The notes: a model not told the origin generated them from the sequence alone. A stretch of DNA of 11,817 nucleotides from an uncultured Mediterranea sp. (GCA_946007445.1 CAMGAL010000030.1:1-11817); one strand, 5' to 3'; counted from the first letter of the stretch, positions 1 through 7,955 are shown. Translations and numbers: made by a program.

Positions 1-51
1 CCCCCTCACCATTGCGCGGCAGCCCCCAACCTTTGAACTGCGACTGAGCGT

Positions 52-657
52 CTGCTGCTCGCCTGTCTGCCCCCCGCTGTCGTTGAGGCCGGTTGCGATG
101 AGGCCGGTCGGGGGTGCCTGGCCGGGGCAGTCTATGCCGCTGCTGTGGTGCTGCCTTCCGACTATTGCAACGCCGAGCTGAACGACTCCAAGCAGCTCAG
201 CGAGAGTCGCCGCTATGCCCTGCGCGAGGTGGTGCAACGCGATGCGTTGGCCTGGGCGGTGGGTGTGGTGACGCCCGAGGAGATAGACCGCATCAATATC
301 CTGCAAGCCTCGTTTCTGGCCATGCACCGCGCCATCGACCAGCTGCAGGTGCGCCCTGAGCACCTGCTGATTGACGGCAACCGCTTCCGCCCCTATCCCG
401 ACATCCCGCATACCACAGTGGTGAAGGGCGACGGCAAGTACCTCTCCATTGCCGCGGCCTCTATCCTGGCCAAGACCTACCGCGACGACTATATGAATGA
501 ACTCGACCGTCAGTATCCTGCCTACGGCTGGCGCCAGAACAAAGGCTATCCTACCCGCGAACACCGCTCGGCCATTGCCCTCCACGGTCCGACACCCTAT
601 CATCGACAAAGCTTTCAATTGCTGGGAAATGCCCAGCTCACCCTTGATTTTACGTAA
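52..657 (+). CDS. rnhB: Ribonuclease HII, apparently starting at CTG
   Basis: Cytoplasmic endonuclease that cuts the RNA strand of RNA-DNA hybrids and removes single ribonucleotides left in DNA by replication. The reading frame shows the family motifs in order: [10 protein letters not shown] (Asp16, Glu17), LLIDGNR (Asp108), VVKGDGKY (Asp127), then [15 protein letters not shown]. The four acidic residues fit the DEDD metal site of RNase HII, and the 201-residue length is normal. The start is odd. The frame is closed by TGA at 34-36, and no ATG, GTG or TTG lies between that stop and the catalytic Asp-Glu at 97-102. CTG at 52 gives an N-terminus ([17 protein letters not shown]) of the same length as I recall for Bacteroides homologues, which begin MLL, so I take it as the start. 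GTG at 145 would remove the active site. The next gene begins 11 nt after the stop, so the two are probably co-transcribed. Identity is near certain; the exact start is not. Confidence 0.9.
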   Translation: MLLACLPPAVVEAGCDEAGRGCLAGAVYAAAVVLPSDYCNAELNDSKQLSESRRYALREVVQRDALAWAVGVVTPEEIDRINILQASFLAMHRAIDQLQVRPEHLLIDGNRFRPYPDIPHTTVVKGDGKYLSIAAASILAKTYRDDYMNELDRQYPAYGWRQNKGYPTREHRSAIALHGPTPYHRQSFQLLGNAQLTLDFT

Positions 658-668
658 ATTCCTCCATT

Positions 669-3122
669 ATGAAAAAGAATCTGTTTTTGGCCCTTGCCAT
701 CAGTTGTGCTATGTCGGCCAGTGCCGACGAATGGCCTGTCAATCATTTCCGCTATGCCGGACCTTTCCCCATGCAGCAGCCCTTCCGGGTGGATAGCGTG
801 GATGTCCATTCCAAGAAGTTCCAGCCCGAGCGTTGGCTGGAGGCTCCTATCTCCTTCGTCTCGCTGGACAAGCAGGGTCGGAGTGTCCAGACCTTGCCCG
901 GAGGCGGCGAGGCTACGGCTCTCCACCTGGCCCGCTTTGTGTTGGAAAATCGTGTTTACACCGAAGCCCGACTCAAGGTGGAGGGCTTGGAGCACTATCA
1001 ACTCTATGTGGATGGTGAAAAGCAGAAAGGCAAAACTCATCAGCTGAAGTTGGAGCCTGCCTCGCACGAGGTAGTGCTGAAGTACCTCTCCGAGCCGGGT
1101 AAAGAGAGCTCGCCTGCTGTCAGCGTGGTGTGTGATAAGGCTGATGCCTTGTGGCTGAATGAGAGTGGACGGCGGATGTTCACCCTGCTGGACGTGCTAC
1201 ACGGCGTGCGGTTCTCCTCCACCTCCCTCTCTCCCGACGGAAAATATCTCATGACCGGCTATGTCACCCGGCAGAAGGGTGGCAAATCGGAGCAGCTGAC
1301 CCTCATCACGGAGGTAGCCACCGGCCGTGTAGTGGCCGAAAGGCCTGAACGCCTGCAGTGGATGCCGCGCACGACGGCCTACTACTATACCCGCCAGGGC
1401 GTGGAGAACCGCCAGCTGGTGGCTGTGGACCCTGCCACAGGTGCGGAAACCCTGCTGGCCGATGCCTTGCCGAAGGGACGGATTGAGCTGGCTCCCCCCG
1501 AAGATTACCTGCTGCTGAGCCTCAGCGAAGAGGGCCCCCGCGAACGGGAAGATGTCTATGAAGTGATTCATCCCGATGACCGGCAGCCCGGATGGCGCCG
1601 CCGGAGCTACCTGGCCAAGTATGACCTGAGCACCGGCATCACGCAACCGCTCACCTTCGGCTATCACAACACCTGGGCACACGACATCTCGGCCGACGGG
1701 CGCTATGTGCTGATGTCTGTACAGACAAGCCGCCTCACGGCTCGTCCCACCAAGCTCTCTTCGCTCTACCGGCTGGACTTGCAGACCCTGGAGGCCGAAC
1801 TGCTGGTGGAGAACGACGGTTTCCTGGGCAGTGCCTGCTTCTCGCCCGATGGCTGTCGGGTGCTCCTCTCCGGATCGCCCGAGTGTCTGGGAGGCATCGG
1901 CAAGAACGTGCGCGAAGGACAGATTCCCAGCGAGGTAGACACCCAGCTCTACATGATGGAACTGCCGGGGAAGACCATCACGCCGCTCACCCGCGACTTC
2001 AATCCCAATGTGGAGTCTTTCGTATGGAACCGGGCCGACAATCAGATTTACTTCACGGCCGAAGACCGCGACTGCGTCAGCCTCTTCCGCATGGACAGCA
2101 AGAGCTATCGCATCGAAAAGCTTCCGCTGGCCGAAGAGCAGGTGAAGGATTTCTCCCTCTCTGCCCAGGCCCCTCTGCTGGCCTACTACGGCGAGAGCGT
2201 GGCCAATGCCGAGCGGCTCTACACCGTCAGCACCAAGACCTTGAAGTCGAAACCCGTGCGTGACCTTTTTGCCGAACAGATGTCCGACATCGAACTCGGT
2301 GAGACTGGTGCCTGGGACTTCGTCAACTCACAGGGCGACACCATCTGTGGCCGTTACTACCTCCCGCCCCACTTCGACCCCCAGAAGAAGTACCCCCTGA
2401 TTGTGAACTACTACGGCGGCTGCTCCCCCACGTCGCGCACGTTTGAGAGTCGCTACCCCCATCATGCCTACGCCGCTTTGGGCTATGTGGTCTATGTGGT
2501 GGAACCCAGCGGGGCAACCGGTTTCGGTCAGGAATTCTCTGCCCGCCACGTCAATACGGCCGGCCGCCGGGTGGCGGAAGACATCATCGAAGGCACCCGC
2601 CGCTTTGTGGAGGAGCATCCCTACGTGAATGCAGAGAAGATAGGCTGCATCGGTGCCTCCTACGGAGGCTTCATGACCCAGTACCTGCAGACACTGACCG
2701 ACCTTTTTGCCGCGGCCATCTCCCACGCCGGCATCAGCGACCACACCAGCTACTGGGGCGAGGGCTACTGGGGCTACTCCTACAGCGAAATCTCCATGGC
2801 CAACAGCTATCCTTGGCAGAACAAGGAGCTCTATGTGGACCAGAGTCCGCTGTTCCGTGCCGACAAGATTCATACGCCGCTGCTCTTCGTGCATGGCGAT
2901 GCCGACCACAACGTGCCGGTGGGCGAGAGCATCCAGATGTACACTGCCCTCAAACTCCTGGGCCGCGAGACGGCCATGGTCTTGGTGAAGGATCAGGATC
3001 ACCACATCATCGACTACGACAAGCGCATCCGCTGGCAGGCCACCATCTTCGCCTGGTTTGCCAAGTGGCTGCAGGACGACGACTCGTGGTGGGAAGCCAT
3101 GTATGCTAAGAAATCCTTATAA
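669..3122 (+). CDS. Secreted S9-family serine peptidase (prolyl oligopeptidase / DPP-IV type)
   Basis: An 817-residue exported peptidase, expected to trim short peptides or remove N-terminal dipeptides in the periplasm or at the cell surface. The N-terminus (MKKNLFLALAISCAMSASA, then DEWP) is a signal peptide with a likely cut after ASA. The middle part, roughly residues 170-550, contains propeller-like blades with SPDG-type turns (LSPDGKYL, FSPDGCRV) and fits the beta-propeller of S9 enzymes. The alpha/beta-hydrolase domain starts near residue 556. It carries the nucleophile motif GASYGGF (Ser664), HGDADHNVP (catalytic Asp probably 746) and DQDHHI (His778 the likely catalytic His, with His779 next to it). 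YYGGCSP near 580 fits the oxyanion region. Length is normal for the family. It sits 11 nt after rnhB and 13 nt before the esterase gene with no promoter seen, so it is probably part of one transcript. The family is secure; whether it is a true dipeptidyl peptidase, and its preference for Pro or Ala, cannot be read from the sequence. Confidence 0.92.
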   Translation: MKKNLFLALAISCAMSASADEWPVNHFRYAGPFPMQQPFRVDSVDVHSKKFQPERWLEAPISFVSLDKQGRSVQTLPGGGEATALHLARFVLENRVYTEARLKVEGLEHYQLYVDGEKQKGKTHQLKLEPASHEVVLKYLSEPGKESSPAVSVVCDKADALWLNESGRRMFTLLDVLHGVRFSSTSLSPDGKYLMTGYVTRQKGGKSEQLTLITEVATGRVVAERPERLQWMPRTTAYYYTRQGVENRQLVAVDPATGAETLLADALPKGRIELAPPEDYLLLSLSEEGPREREDVYEVIHPDDRQPGWRRRSYLAKYDLSTGITQPLTFGYHNTWAHDISADGRYVLMSVQTSRLTARPTKLSSLYRLDLQTLEAELLVENDGFLGSACFSPDGCRVLLSGSPECLGGIGKNVREGQIPSEVDTQLYMMELPGKTITPLTRDFNPNVESFVWNRADNQIYFTAEDRDCVSLFRMDSKSYRIEKLPLAEEQVKDFSLSAQAPLLAYYGESVANAERLYTVSTKTLKSKPVRDLFAEQMSDIELGETGAWDFVNSQGDTICGRYYLPPHFDPQKKYPLIVNYYGGCSPTSRTFESRYPHHAYAALGYVVYVVEPSGATGFGQEFSARHVNTAGRRVAEDIIEGTRRFVEEHPYVNAEKIGCIGASYGGFMTQYLQTLTDLFAAAISHAGISDHTSYWGEGYWGYSYSEISMANSYPWQNKELYVDQSPLFRADKIHTPLLFVHGDADHNVPVGESIQMYTALKLLGRETAMVLVKDQDHHIIDYDKRIRWQATIFAWFAKWLQDDDSWWEAMYAKKSL

Positions 3123-3135
3123 TCTTTAGAATGAA

Positions 3136-3831
3136 ATGCCGATGAAAAGAATTGCTTTTATCTTCTGCTGTCTGTGCCTGGCCTGCGTGGTCCGGGCACA
3201 GCAGGTGCAGGCCTATCAGTGGGCCAACATCTCTCGTTATGCCACCCAAAACGACTCGCTGCGTGCGGCTCAGGGTGGGGCCCGTGTCGTCTTTCTGGGC
3301 AACTCCATCACCCAGCATTGGGTGACCAAACACCCTTCGTTCTTTACAGACAACGGCTATACAGGCCGGGGCATCAGCGGTCAGACCTCTTCGCAATTCC
3401 TGCTTCGTTTTCGCGAAGATGTCTTGAAGCTACAACCTCAGGTGCTGGTGCTCAATGCCGGTACCAACGACATTGCTGAGAATGCCGGTGAATATCACGA
3501 GGAGATGACCTTCGGTCACATCTGCTCCATGGTAGAGTTGGCGCAGGCCCATCGCATCCGTGTTGTCCTCACCTCCGTCCTGCCGGCTGCCGGTTTCAAG
3601 TGGCGCCCGGGTGTCGCTGCACCCGTCGAGAAAATCCGCTCGCTCAATGAGCGGCTGAAAGCCTATGCGGAGGCTCACGCCATACCCTATGTGGACTACT
3701 ATGCCGCTATGGTCAATCCGGCTGACGGCTCGCTGCCCTATGCCAACGACGGGGTACATCCCACGGTGGAGGGCTACCTGATCATGGAGTCCCTGGTCCG
3801 TCCCGTGGTGGAAGGCTTGCTGAAGCCCTGA
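3136..3831 (+). CDS. Secreted GDSL/SGNH-family esterase or acetylhydrolase
   Basis: A 231-residue SGNH hydrolase with a signal peptide (MKRIAFIFCCLCLACVVRA, then QQVQ). Conserved blocks are in order: block I is FLGNSITQHW (Ser57 nucleophile, with the Bacteroidetes-type GNSIT variant of GDSL), block II includes GRGISGQTS, block III is LNAGTNDIAEN (Asn111), and block V is DGVHPT (Asp205, His208). These give the complete Ser/Gly/Asn/His set with the Asp of the triad. Such enzymes remove acyl groups from carbohydrates, lipids or small esters; the substrate cannot be told here. The listed start gives MPMKRIAF. The ATG two codons later (3142) gives a cleaner MKR signal peptide and is equally likely. 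The gene lies 13 nt after the S9 peptidase and is followed by a strong hairpin at 3852-3888, so it is the last gene of this run. Confidence 0.9.
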   Translation: MPMKRIAFIFCCLCLACVVRAQQVQAYQWANISRYATQNDSLRAAQGGARVVFLGNSITQHWVTKHPSFFTDNGYTGRGISGQTSSQFLLRFREDVLKLQPQVLVLNAGTNDIAENAGEYHEEMTFGHICSMVELAQAHRIRVVLTSVLPAAGFKWRPGVAAPVEKIRSLNERLKAYAEAHAIPYVDYYAAMVNPADGSLPYANDGVHPTVEGYLIMESLVRPVVEGLLKP

Positions 3832-3851
3832 CAGGGGGTGCGATAAACAAC

Positions 3852-3888
3852 GAGGGTGTGTCAGTCGTCAAGTAGCTGACACACCCTC
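3852..3888. terminator. Bidirectional hairpin terminator between convergent genes
   Basis: A perfect 13-bp inverted repeat (GAGGGTGTGTCAG at 3852-3864, its complement at 3876-3888) with an 11-nt loop lies between the ends of two converging genes (stops at 3831 and 3919). No long T tract follows on the plus side; on the minus side the bases after the stem are GTTGTTTA. The position and a perfect stem make a shared transcription terminator the best reading. Confidence 0.8.
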
Positions 3889-3918
3889 AAATTATAGGGA
3901 TGGGATATCGCGTATGGC

Positions 3919-5109
3919 TTATCGGATGCCCAACTTGCTCTTGATGCCGGCGGGAATGGCATCCTTGTGCACCATGATGTAGATGGTCTTGGCGCGTACA
4001 ACGCTGGTGGACATGTTGAGGTAGCCGCCGAAGGCGTTGCGCTCTGTGCCCCACGAGTTCTTGGTGATGTAGTAGCGGGTGCCGTTCTGGTCTTTGGCGA
4101 TGCCGGTGAGGTGCATCAGGTGGTCGTCGGTCGTGATGAAGGCCTCGTAGCCGGCCTGGCGGACTTCAGGGGTCACCTCCACCTCGGGGCAGGGTTTCTG
4201 GAAACTGTAAGGGTCGCCGTCAACCAGCATATCCTGCTTGCCCTTGGCATCGAGCTTCTCGAAGCGGGCGCGGTCGCTGCCCGAAAGGTCTTCGGCCTTC
4301 TTCAGCTGCGGGTTGATGGCCACGCCATGCGTGAAGGAGAAGCCCTTTTCGCTCACGTCGCCGTCCCAGCATACCGTGTGGCCGTGGGTCAAAGCATAGT
4401 CCATCACCTCCATCAGCTCGTCGAGAGGCAGGTTGTACATCTGCTGGTGCTCCCAGTTGTCCGGCACTTCCGGCTCAAACAGCTGGTAGTAGGGCTTGTG
4501 GGTGAAGCTGGTCAGCTCCACATAGTCCTCCAGCTTCAGGCCCAGGCTTGCGGCAAAGCTCTGCGGGGTGTAGCTCTTGCCCTTGTAGGTGAAGCTCTCG
4601 GGCACGGGGCCCAGGTAGATGTCGAGCAGGCTGTTTACCAGCTTTTTATATTCAGGACTGCGCTTTTTCAGCTTCACCGCCGTTTCGCCCAGGGCACGGA
4701 TGTAGCTGTTCAGTTCGGTGTGGTTGTGGCGGTCGGAGTTGTAGTTGATGCCGTTGTACACCTCTTCGGGCACGATGCCCACCTGGCGGAACGCATTCAT
4801 CCAGGTGTGTGACAGACTGCCCTGTCCCACATTGCCGCGACCACGACGCAGGTAGTTGTCGTCCAGCTGGTTGAGGTACTTCTGGCGGACAATGAACATT
4901 TCCGACAAGTCATATTCACCTTTCTTCATACGGAGCAGTTCCGACTCCATGTACGAGGTGGTGGCAAAGCACCAGCAAGTGCCGGTGGATGCCTGGTTTT
5001 TTACGGGAGTGGCCTCGCAGGAGGCAACGGTGGTAAATTGGTAGCCCTCTTGCGCCACGACGGAGGTGGCACACAGCAGCAGGGCCATGGTCATGTTTCT
5101 GGTTCTCAT
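3919..5109 (-). CDS. Secreted C1-family cysteine peptidase (bleomycin hydrolase / PepC-like, C1B)
   Basis: A 396-residue papain-fold peptidase, probably an exported aminopeptidase or small-peptide hydrolase. The N-terminus (MRTRNMTMALLLCATSVVA, then QEGYQ) is a signal peptide. The active-site residues are all present: Gln39 in PVKNQ (oxyanion hole), Cys45 in TGTCWCFATTS, His330 in DDHLMHLTG and Asn351 in ITKNSWG. The HLMHLTG and KNSWG pattern resembles bleomycin hydrolase/PepC more than classical papain, and the insert between Cys and His matches C1B. A second Cys (Cys47) follows the catalytic Cys, where Ser or Ala is usual. Cytoplasmic PepC has no signal peptide, so this is the exported Bacteroidetes version. 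The gene begins 39 nt after the C69 dipeptidase stop with no promoter box between, so the two are probably one operon. It ends at the shared hairpin. Confidence 0.9.
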   Translation of the reverse strand: MRTRNMTMALLLCATSVVAQEGYQFTTVASCEATPVKNQASTGTCWCFATTSYMESELLRMKKGEYDLSEMFIVRQKYLNQLDDNYLRRGRGNVGQGSLSHTWMNAFRQVGIVPEEVYNGINYNSDRHNHTELNSYIRALGETAVKLKKRSPEYKKLVNSLLDIYLGPVPESFTYKGKSYTPQSFAASLGLKLEDYVELTSFTHKPYYQLFEPEVPDNWEHQQMYNLPLDELMEVMDYALTHGHTVCWDGDVSEKGFSFTHGVAINPQLKKAEDLSGSDRARFEKLDAKGKQDMLVDGDPYSFQKPCPEVEVTPEVRQAGYEAFITTDDHLMHLTGIAKDQNGTRYYITKNSWGTERNAFGGYLNMSTSVVRAKTIYIMVHKDAIPAGIKSKLGIR

Positions 5110-5148
5110 GGATGTATCTATTTGGTTTACAAGTTGACAAGTTAGACG

Positions 5149-6747
5149 TTATAATCCGAATCTGGATTCGTCCCAGTAGCGGTTGGCCAGTTCGTCCCAA
5201 TAGAGCAGAGTGGCTCCTATGAAGTCGGCTGAATAGGCTGTCAGGAACTTCCGAGCAGCTGCTTCACCCTCACTCTGCAGCAGGGCCTGATAGCGGGCTT
5301 CTACAAAAGGCAACTCCAGTTGTCCCTTCTGCTCGAAGTGGCGGTAGCCCTCTTCGATGGAGGTACGACGGCTACCCCACTTGATGGCGGCCAGCTTGTT
5401 GGCCTCGCGGTAGTGCCACAGGGCAGCGTCGTCGCGGTGGCGGTGGTTTCCACATACCTTATAGATGGCAGGCAGGTCGGTGATGCCACAGAACAGGGGC
5501 ACACGAGGGCTTTGTCCCGGATTGTCCATCGCGAACCACACCACACCGCCGATGGCATCGGGCAGCCAGCTGCGCAGTTGGATGACGGTGGAGTAGGCGC
5601 ACTGGGGCACGGCAACGAGGCGAACCCGGTTGACCACACCCGGACGGATGCCGTTGAGCATCTCTATCTCGTCGGGGCGCATCCACGGATTGGCTTTGGG
5701 GCTGACAATGGTGTCCGTCTGTCCGTCCTTCTGCTTCACGGCCACCTTCAGCTGGCGCGTCATGTCAAGGTCGGTCCCCTCGTAGGTCTGGCGCAGCAGG
5801 GCCATCACGTCGGTGGCCGATACGGGGCGTTCGGGCTTCACGCTGAAGGGCAACTCCTCCAGGGTGTCGTCCAGCTTCAGCGAGGGGGCCAGGGTATTGA
5901 GGATAAACAGCTCGCGCACACTGTAAGCCTTGTACACGCCCTGGTAGTTCTTGCCGCTGTAGGCTTTCCAGAATTTGAACGGCTCCTTGCCGTCCCAGTA
6001 GCCCAAGCGCTTGGCCACGTCGAACACGTTCTTGGAGGCCATGTAGTGCTCCTTGTCCTTGAGGTTGAGTGTCGAGATGCGCGAGATGTTGGCCGATACG
6101 CCCACCTCGCCGTCGGGGATGCGCACGGCCGCCCATACGCCACCTATCTTGTCCGGCCCTTCGCCGAACACCTCGAAGTGCCATACCTCCTTGGGGTCGG
6201 CAATGGTGAGGCACTCGCCGCTGTCGGCATAGCCGTATTTCTCAATCAGTTCGCCCATCAGCCGGATGGCATCGCGTGCCGTGGTGCAGCGCTGCAGGGC
6301 GATGCGTTGCAGCTCTTCGATGTAGAACATGCCTTGCTTGTTGCGCAGCTCCTTGCGTCCGCTGATGGTGGTTTCGCCCATGCCCAGCTGCTTCTCGTTG
6401 ATGCAGGGGTAGGCCGTGTCCAGGTAGGAGTAGGTCTGTCGGGCTTGTGGAATCTCGCCTTTCACCTTCAGCCCCGTCTGGTCGTTCACCCATTCGGTGT
6501 GCAGACGTCCGTCGTAGATGGCGGTCACGGTGTCGCGTTCGTAGGTGGTCCCCTGGGTGAGGTTCACCCAGGTGCGATACCAGCTGTCGCACGTATGGCT
6601 CGTGATGACCGAGCCGTCGGTACTTGCTCCGCGCGATACCATAATGCTGGTGCAGCAATCGGGGTCTCTGTCGTCGGTCTCTTGCGCCAGGGCTGCGGGT
6701 GCCAGTGCGAGGCACAGCAAGCCGGCAATGGAGGTAATCAGTTTCAT
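5149..6747 (-). CDS. C69-family dipeptidase (PepD-like Ntn hydrolase), exported
   Basis: A 532-residue peptidase of family C69, which splits dipeptides using an N-terminal nucleophile Cys exposed by processing. A signal peptide (MKLITSIAGLLCLALAPAALA) precedes a short acidic stretch and then DCCTSIMVSRGASTDGS. Cys32, in the CTSIMV context, fits the family nucleophile; Cys31 beside it is unusual. Further family-like segments include VITSHTCDSW, GMGETTISGRKEL, YGYADSGECLTIADP and EVWHFEV. Length is in the usual range for Bacteroidetes members. The start is supported by the signal peptide and by GGAG at 6754-6757, 6 nt before ATG, a Shine-Dalgarno-like site that is rare among its neighbours. A promoter lies just upstream (6790-6821). 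It leads an operon with the C1B peptidase 39 nt downstream, suggesting joint peptide breakdown outside the cytoplasm. Confidence 0.92.
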   Translation of the reverse strand: MKLITSIAGLLCLALAPAALAQETDDRDPDCCTSIMVSRGASTDGSVITSHTCDSWYRTWVNLTQGTTYERDTVTAIYDGRLHTEWVNDQTGLKVKGEIPQARQTYSYLDTAYPCINEKQLGMGETTISGRKELRNKQGMFYIEELQRIALQRCTTARDAIRLMGELIEKYGYADSGECLTIADPKEVWHFEVFGEGPDKIGGVWAAVRIPDGEVGVSANISRISTLNLKDKEHYMASKNVFDVAKRLGYWDGKEPFKFWKAYSGKNYQGVYKAYSVRELFILNTLAPSLKLDDTLEELPFSVKPERPVSATDVMALLRQTYEGTDLDMTRQLKVAVKQKDGQTDTIVSPKANPWMRPDEIEMLNGIRPGVVNRVRLVAVPQCAYSTVIQLRSWLPDAIGGVVWFAMDNPGQSPRVPLFCGITDLPAIYKVCGNHRHRDDAALWHYREANKLAAIKWGSRRTSIEEGYRHFEQKGQLELPFVEARYQALLQSEGEAAARKFLTAYSADFIGATLLYWDELANRYWDESRFGL

Positions 6748-6789
6748 AGGTTTCTCCTTCCTAAATATCTGTTATAGAGTGTTTGCTTG

Positions 6790-6821
6790 CAAATATAGGC
6801 AATTCCGGACAGAGATTGAAA
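6790..6821 (-). promoter_or_regulatory. Bacteroides-type promoter for the C69-C1B peptidase operon
   Basis: Reading the minus strand, TATATTTG (6790-6797) matches the -7 box TAnnTTTG, and TTTC (6818-6821) stands as a -33 box with a 20-nt spacer (consensus TTTG, 19-21 nt). The -7 box ends 42 nt before the C69 start codon. It lies in the 92-nt gap after the lrgB-like gene, so the peptidases can be transcribed separately from the membrane pair. Confidence 0.65.
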
Positions 6822-6839
6822 TATCTCGCTCTGTTTTTG

Positions 6840-7535
6840 TCAGAGCATTCCTAAAAGCCGCAGGATGGTAGGTGTGAGCAGGGCGGTCAAGATGCCGTTG
6901 AGCGTCAGGCCCAGGCTGGCAAAGGCACCATACTTGCGGCTCACGTCCATCGCCGTCGAGGTGCCCACGGCATGAGCGGCCGTACCCATCGAGAGTCCCT
7001 GCGCCATGGGGCTGCCAATATGCGTCAGCTGCATGGTCTTGAAGCCCAGGATGCCTCCCAGCAGCCCCACGCACACCACCACCGCCGCTGTCAGCGAGGG
7101 GATGCCTCCCAATGTACACGTGACTTCCATGGCAATGGGGGTGGTCACCGACTTGGGTGCCAAGGAGTAGACAATCTCGTCCGATGCTCCCAGCCATTTG
7201 GCAATCAGCACCACGCTGACGACTCCCACCACACAGCCTGCCAACTGAGACAAGACGATGGGCAGCAGTTGCTTCTTGATGGTCTCCAATTGCAAGTAGA
7301 GCGGTACGCCCAGTGCCACTACGGCCGGTCGCAGCCAGAACTCGATGAGGTGGCCTCCCTCGTTGTAGGTTTCGTAACTGATGCCCGTTGCCTTCAGAAA
7401 GAGAATCAGCAGGGCAATGGTGAGCAAGATGGGATTGAGCAGCATAATCCCCGTTTTCTTTTGCAGCTTTTTGGCCAGAAAGAACGTACCGAATGTGACG
7501 GTCAGCAAGAAAAACTCGTTCTCTAAGTAATTCAT
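6840..7535 (-). CDS. LrgB/CidB-family membrane protein
   Basis: A 231-residue polytopic inner-membrane protein of the LrgB family. Hydrophobic segments run almost throughout. Family-type stretches are visible: EFWLRPAVVALGVPLYLQ (about residues 70-88), SLAPKSVTTPIAMEV (about 128-142) and MGTAAHAVGTSTA near the C-terminus. LrgB partners with the small holin-like LrgA/CidA protein. The pair was first described as controlling murein hydrolase export and cell lysis, and in some Firmicutes it acts in pyruvate uptake; which role applies here is unknown. I start at 7535 (MNYLENEFFLL), one base after the stop of the upstream CidA-like gene, so translation is probably coupled. The frame stays open back to 7652, but that extension overlaps the CidA-like gene and looks like Ser/Pro-rich shadow sequence. 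Confidence 0.9.
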   Translation of the reverse strand: MNYLENEFFLLTVTFGTFFLAKKLQKKTGIMLLNPILLTIALLILFLKATGISYETYNEGGHLIEFWLRPAVVALGVPLYLQLETIKKQLLPIVLSQLAGCVVGVVSVVLIAKWLGASDEIVYSLAPKSVTTPIAMEVTCTLGGIPSLTAAVVVCVGLLGGILGFKTMQLTHIGSPMAQGLSMGTAAHAVGTSTAMDVSRKYGAFASLGLTLNGILTALLTPTILRLLGML

Positions 7536-7536
7536 T

Positions 7537-7878
7537 TTAATGATGATGTCGGCGTGTGAGTTGATGAATCCACCCTGTGACGACCAGCACCAGCACGGTG
7601 CTGACGGCCGAGGCAATGACAATAGGCCAGAACTGGGCGGTGATGATGTCAAAATAGAGCATCAGTGCCACGCCGGGTGGCACAAAGAAGAAACCTAAGT
7701 TGGCTACCAGAAAGTCGGACATCCCCTGCACCCAGTGCAGCTTGATCCAACCCAATTTCAAAAACGTGGTTAGCAGCAGCATACCGATGATGCTACTCGG
7801 CAACTTGATGCCCGTCAGCCAAACCACCAATTCCCCCAAGGCCAGACAACCGAAGAGGATGGAACATTGACGAATCAT
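7537..7878 (-). CDS. CidA/LrgA-family holin-like membrane protein
   Basis: A 113-residue protein with about four transmembrane helices, first gene of the CidA/LrgA-LrgB pair. Family marks are KLPSSIIGMLLL (about residues 25-36) and GFFFVPPGVALM (about 62-73). It ends in a short basic tail, TRRHHH. Members oligomerise in the inner membrane and have been linked to murein hydrolase control, programmed lysis or pyruvate transport together with the LrgB partner. The LrgB-like gene follows after one base. Upstream, the ferredoxin terminator hairpin ends only 24 nt before this start, and no TAnnTTTG box lies between, so the promoter is unclear: either read-through from the ferredoxin gene or a non-standard promoter. 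Confidence 0.88.
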   Translation of the reverse strand: MIRQCSILFGCLALGELVVWLTGIKLPSSIIGMLLLTTFLKLGWIKLHWVQGMSDFLVANLGFFFVPPGVALMLYFDIITAQFWPIVIASAVSTVLVLVVTGWIHQLTRRHHH

Positions 7879-7902
7879 TGTGTTTGTTACGTATAAAAGG
7901 AA

Positions 7903-7928
7903 GTCGCAACGCTATGCAGCGTTGCGAC
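7903..7928 (-). terminator. Hairpin terminator after the ferredoxin gene
   Basis: A perfect 11-bp stem (GTCGCAACGCT at 7903-7913, its complement at 7918-7928) around a 4-nt loop. On the minus strand it is followed by TTCCTTTTAT, a T-rich run as expected for an intrinsic terminator. It sits 27 nt after the ferredoxin stop codon and 24 nt before the CidA-like start, so it may set how much transcription passes from one to the other. Confidence 0.8.
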
Positions 7929-7955
7929 CCATAAAAATCTTTATCACGCGGGTGA

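Noticed and set aside
1..51. 3' end of an upstream gene
   Set aside because: Stops occur at 34-36 and 45-47 in two frames, but the few residues before them are not recognisable, so no gene is claimed.
145..657. GTG at 145 as the start of RNase HII
   Set aside because: This would drop the Asp-Glu pair of the active site, whose codons are intact just upstream in the same frame.
2328..3005. Minus-strand open frame of 225 residues opposite the S9 catalytic domain
   Set aside because: It covers the conserved Ser and Asp motifs of the S9 peptidase on the opposite strand, so it is a shadow.
3967..4812. Plus-strand open frame of 281 residues opposite the C1B peptidase
   Set aside because: Antisense shadow with low-complexity Val/Gly/His content and no recognisable motif; the minus-strand gene has the full Cys/His/Asn set.
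5320..6777. Long plus-strand open frame (485 residues) opposite the C69 dipeptidase
   Set aside because: It lies wholly antisense to a gene with clear family motifs. Its Val/Gly/His-rich composition is what GC-rich coding DNA gives on the opposite strand.
7536..7652. Extended start for the LrgB-like protein
   Set aside because: The extra 39 residues overlap the CidA-like gene and are Ser/Pro-rich. The family N-terminus fits MNYLENEFFLL at 7535.
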